A stretch of DNA of 7,551 bases from an uncultured Clostridia bacterium (GTDB lineage: Bacteria > Bacillota > Clostridia > UBA1381), in contig CAJUFV010000070.1 in the NCBI GenBank assembly GCA_910585795.1, positions 1 through 7,551 of the forward strand, written 5' to 3'. Position numbers and translations under genes: made by a program. The notes under the pieces were generated by a model. That model worked only from the letters and a program-made list of their open reading frames with translations. It made no database searches and was not told the origin of the DNA. Shown piece by piece: positions 4,838 to 7,551 of the stretch; position 1 is the first letter of the stretch; each line of letters begins with the position of its first letter.

Positions 4838-5782
4838 TCAATATATTTGTGCGCTTAGCGCCGCACCTATAATTCCTGCATCATTAAACAGCGTCGCAGC
4901 TTCTATTTTTGTTTTCTCTCGGTATTTGTTATAATCTCCTGCATAAACATATTCTCTAAGTGGATTAAGCAGATAATCCCCTTCTTTAGATATACCTCCG
5001 CCAATCAGAATTTTACTCGGCTGAAATATGTTTAATATGGAGATTAGTCCATAGCTTACATATCGGATATACTGTTCTACTACTACCTTTGCGGTCTTAT
5101 CGCCCATTTTTGCACAATCGAATGCGGTTCTGCCTGAAACCTCGCCGTTTTCTTGTACCCATTTATGCATCATAGAACTACTGTCAGACTGCATCGCTTG
5201 TTTTGTCCGTCGTATCAGAGCTGTGACTGACGCATATGCTTCCCAGCAGCCTTTATTTCCGCAGAAACATTGCTCTTCACCATCGGCATTTATTATGATG
5301 TGTCCAAGCTCACCGCCTGCACAATTAAAGCCTCGGTATGGCTTGCCGTCTATAATAACTCCGCCGCCCACACCTGTTCCAAGTGTAATCAGCACAAAGC
5401 TGTCGGCATTATCACCGTTTACCGTATATTCTCCCAATGCCGCCGCATTTGCATCATTTTCTAAATTTACAGGCTTTCCGAGCTTCTTTTCAAGCATTGC
5501 TCTAAGTTTAGTGTTTTTCATTTTAAGATTACACGAATAAGCAACTGTTCCACTTTTACTATCAACAGTTCCCGGGCAACCAACACCAACAGCTTCAATA
5601 TCGGCTATTGAACAGTTTGCGTCGTCTACTATGTCAACGCACAAATTCGCCATATCTTCGACTATTTCATCAATCGGCCTTTTCGCCAATGTCGAAACTG
5701 ATGATTTATATATGATATATCCTGCTTCGTTCACCACACCTGCGGCAATATTTGTGCCACCTAAATCTATTCCTATATACAT
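4838..5782 (-). CDS. ROK family sugar kinase, probably glucokinase
   Basis: This 314-residue protein has the length and motifs of ROK glucokinases, cytosolic enzymes that phosphorylate glucose at C6 with ATP. The N-terminal phosphate-binding loop is DLGGTN (residues 6-11). The catalytic aspartate is Asp110 in ENDANAA. A second phosphate loop GTGVGGGVIIDGK spans about 135-147. Sugar-contacting Glu158 and His161 are in GELGH, and the ROK zinc site is His161 with Cys172, Cys174 and Cys179 (CFCGNKGC). There is no N-terminal helix-turn-helix, so it is a kinase and not a ROK repressor such as XylR or NagC. The ATG is supported by AGGAG (5792-5796) 9 nt upstream. It follows the GH65 gene on the same strand by 142 bp and would use the glucose that such phosphorylases release. 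Fructokinase, N-acetylmannosamine kinase or allose kinase cannot be excluded from sequence alone. Confidence 0.92.
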   Translation of the reverse strand: MYIGIDLGGTNIAAGVVNEAGYIIYKSSVSTLAKRPIDEIVEDMANLCVDIVDDANCSIADIEAVGVGCPGTVDSKSGTVAYSCNLKMKNTKLRAMLEKKLGKPVNLENDANAAALGEYTVNGDNADSFVLITLGTGVGGGVIIDGKPYRGFNCAGGELGHIIINADGEEQCFCGNKGCWEAYASVTALIRRTKQAMQSDSSSMMHKWVQENGEVSGRTAFDCAKMGDKTAKVVVEQYIRYVSYGLISILNIFQPSKILIGGGISKEGDYLLNPLREYVYAGDYNKYREKTKIEAATLFNDAGIIGAALSAQIY

Positions 5783-5807
5783 TGTATTTCACTCCTGTTA
5801 TATTTTA

Positions 5808-5913
5808 ATATATCGCTCATCACAGAATACACGGTGTTTAAGAAAATAAGAGGGAGAGAGGGTCTTATTAGGGTAACAAAAAGTTTCCGTATATTCTGAA
5901 ATCAGCGATATAT
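5808..5913. repeat. 106-bp imperfect palindrome between GH65 and ROK genes
   Basis: Three nested inverted repeats share one centre region: a perfect 10-bp outer pair (5808-5817/5904-5913, ATATATCGCT), a 12-bp middle pair with one mismatch (5823-5834/5887-5898, CAGAATACACGG), and a 7-bp inner pair (5845-5851/5863-5869, AATAAGA) around a purine-rich 11-nt loop. The outer and middle stems are separated by a symmetrical 5x5 internal loop. In mRNA it would form a long hairpin 25 nt before the ROK start codon. Only weak U-richness follows, so termination is doubtful. A MITE-like or REP-like insertion, or a processing/stability hairpin between two operon genes, are both possible. Confidence 0.75.
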
Positions 5914-5924
5914 CATAGTTTTTA

Positions 5925-7551
5925 TTAAATTATTGAAATTGCTCCGTTTCCGTCTTGTATCTCAACTAAATATTTTTTGCCTTTATATATCAGCTTAAAG
6001 CTCATACCGTTCCATTTTTCGGGCAAATTCGGTCTGCATACAAGCCGTCCGTTTTCCTCGCTTATTCCTGCAAAGCCTTTAACTGCCGCTATCCATGCGC
6101 CGCCTGCACTTGCAGGGTGTGTGCCTCCTATATATATTGAGCCCGCCCATTCCTTTCCGCCTTTTGTTAAGTCAGCTTTTGCAGACTTCATAAACATCGG
6201 ATATGCGATTTCGGGATTATTGGTATAACACGCAAGCAGCGAATACATACATGCCGACAATGACGAACCGTGTTCGGTGCGCGGTTCATAATATTTTAAA
6301 TTCTTCGCCATTATGTCTCTTGTATAGTCATTTTTGAACATACTCAGCATTGCCACAACATCCGCCTGCTTTATTACCTGAGTACCTGCCGCAACTCCGT
6401 ATGCTCCGCCCCAATATTCCTTCGGGTTTATTATTTTTGACCGCACTGTATCAAGGCTTGCATCCTCCAGCTTGAAATAACCGTCAAACTGCTCTATTAT
6501 TCCGTTTGCGTTTGGCTCTTTTATCAGAATATTTTCAGAGGAGTCCTTTAACATTTCTTTTACTTTGCTGTCTATCGGGCATTTATCTGACAATTCAAGC
6601 CCTGTATCAAATACGAATTTCGCCATGCGGTTCGTATAAGCGTTATTATTCACTCTTTCGTGATATTCGTCAGGACCGACAACATCATGAATTTCATAAT
6701 AATTGCTGTCTGCTTTTTTAATCAACAGCGAGCGGTAGAATTTAGCGCACTCTATAACCATTTCCATTGCGCCGTCATTCAAAATATCATAATCGCCTGT
6801 TGCATTTATGTATTTCATAAGACCGTAGACAATAGCCGCCGAAACATGGTACTGCTTATCACGAAAATGCGTCCGCATAGGTCGGTTTGTAAATACGTCA
6901 GTCACATTATAATCAGAACAGCCCTCATAGCCGCCCTCCTGACTTTCCCACGCGTAATACGCGCCGTCAAGACCGTATTCCTTTGCCTTTGTCTTTGCTC
7001 CGTTTAAGGTGTCAATTCTGTATTGCAAAAGTGTTTTAGCCACTTCGGGAGCTGTATGTATATAGTAATCTATCATAAACATTTCCGTGTCCCAGAATAC
7101 CGCGCCTTTATACACCTGTCCCGACAGACCTCTTGCAGGAATGGATTTTCCCTTCATATTCCTCGGAGCAATGCAGTTAAGATGATATATAGAATAATTA
7201 AGCGCATATTCCGCTTCGTCGTCTCCGTCAATATGGATTTCAGATACATCCCATATCTTATCCCATTCAGCTTTATGCTCCGCTTTTAGTTCACGATAGC
7301 TTAATTCGTCAATTCTGCCGTTTATACCAAAATCATCAGCAGAGGTTGTTATTTCTGCAATCTTTTCAAAGGTGTATTCCTTATCGGCTTTCGCTGTAAA
7401 TTTTATATGGCGGAATATTGATTTATCGGTATTTTGATTAGTCTGCTCCGCTTTGAAATCTATCCGTATGTATTCCTTCGTGGTTACGGATATATTTTTT
7501 TCGCCTGTTATGCCTGTGACATAATCAATACCGTCTTTACTTCCCATCTGC
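5925..7551 (-). CDS. GH65 alpha-glucoside phosphorylase, C-terminal part (5' end outside window)
   Basis: The frame is open to the window edge and encodes the last 542 or so residues of a GH65 enzyme (family members are about 750-800 residues). The Met at 7545-7547 is internal to the protein and has no visible ribosome binding site. GH65 phosphorylases use phosphate to split alpha-glucosides with inversion, giving beta-glucose 1-phosphate. The (alpha/alpha)6-barrel motifs are clear: FWDTEMF, then GPDEYHERVNNNAYTN with the general acid Glu (residue 294 from that Met), then TEHGSSLS and GGTHPASAGGAW, which belong to the phosphate-binding side of phosphorylases as opposed to trehalose hydrolases. 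A short beta-rich C-terminal domain ends at Ile-Ile. No signal peptide can be judged because the N-terminus is missing. Specificity cannot be read safely: nigerose, kojibiose, glucosyl-rhamnose, maltose and trehalose phosphorylases are all options, and the TEHGSSLSAC pattern resembles the clostridial nigerose/glucosyl-rhamnose branch as I remember it. It is followed by the ROK kinase. Confidence 0.92.
   Translation of the reverse strand, partial: QMGSKDGIDYVTGITGEKNISVTTKEYIRIDFKAEQTNQNTDKSIFRHIKFTAKADKEYTFEKIAEITTSADDFGINGRIDELSYRELKAEHKAEWDKIWDVSEIHIDGDDEAEYALNYSIYHLNCIAPRNMKGKSIPARGLSGQVYKGAVFWDTEMFMIDYYIHTAPEVAKTLLQYRIDTLNGAKTKAKEYGLDGAYYAWESQEGGYEGCSDYNVTDVFTNRPMRTHFRDKQYHVSAAIVYGLMKYINATGDYDILNDGAMEMVIECAKFYRSLLIKKADSNYYEIHDVVGPDEYHERVNNNAYTNRMAKFVFDTGLELSDKCPIDSKVKEMLKDSSENILIKEPNANGIIEQFDGYFKLEDASLDTVRSKIINPKEYWGGAYGVAAGTQVIKQADVVAMLSMFKNDYTRDIMAKNLKYYEPRTEHGSSLSACMYSLLACYTNNPEIAYPMFMKSAKADLTKGGKEWAGSIYIGGTHPASAGGAWIAAVKGFAGISEENGRLVCRPNLPEKWNGMSFKLIYKGKKYLVEIQDGNGAISII

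Overview
The window looks like AT-rich chromosomal DNA from a spore-forming member of the Clostridia, plausibly a gut Lachnospiraceae or Oscillospiraceae relative. The grounds are a Firmicutes-type HPr, the C-terminal two thirds of a CotJC-type spore-coat manganese catalase, a GH65 phosphorylase next to a ROK sugar kinase, strong Shine-Dalgarno sites and near-consensus sigma-A promoters. All recognised genes lie on the minus strand, so transcription runs from high to low coordinates.

Reading in the direction of transcription, the first block (7551 to about 4760) is a sugar module. It holds the C-terminal part of a GH65 alpha-glucoside phosphorylase cut by the window edge, a 106-bp imperfect palindrome, a ROK glucokinase-like gene, and an intrinsic terminator. 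Phosphorolysis of an alpha-glucoside gives beta-glucose 1-phosphate plus an acceptor sugar. If that sugar is glucose, the ROK kinase would phosphorylate it.

The second block (about 4741 to 1095) is a recombination region. It holds a solitary XerC/D-like tyrosine recombinase with its own promoter. The stop codon of that gene lies inside a perfect 11-bp dyad, which is abutted by a consensus promoter firing the opposite way. Next comes about 500 bp (3090-3590) packed with hairpins and with no convincing gene; G-U wobble pairs in one stem suggest a large structured RNA read from the plus strand. Then come a 59-residue protein and a large serine recombinase, probably one operon.

The third block (1134 to 1) is the disrupted host side. 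The serine recombinase runs directly into a cotJC gene that has lost its N-terminal third and its start, and the recombinase reading frame ends inside cotJC. After a terminator and a gene-free AT-rich spacer comes a phosphocarrier HPr gene whose usual regulatory Ser46 is replaced by Arg.

The main hypothesis is a skin-like intervening element in cotJC: the serine recombinase, possibly steered by the 59-residue protein, would excise the element during sporulation and rejoin the gene. The N-terminal cotJC half is not in the window. Either the element extends past 7551, and so contains the sugar module, or the arrangement is a decayed or rearranged remnant.
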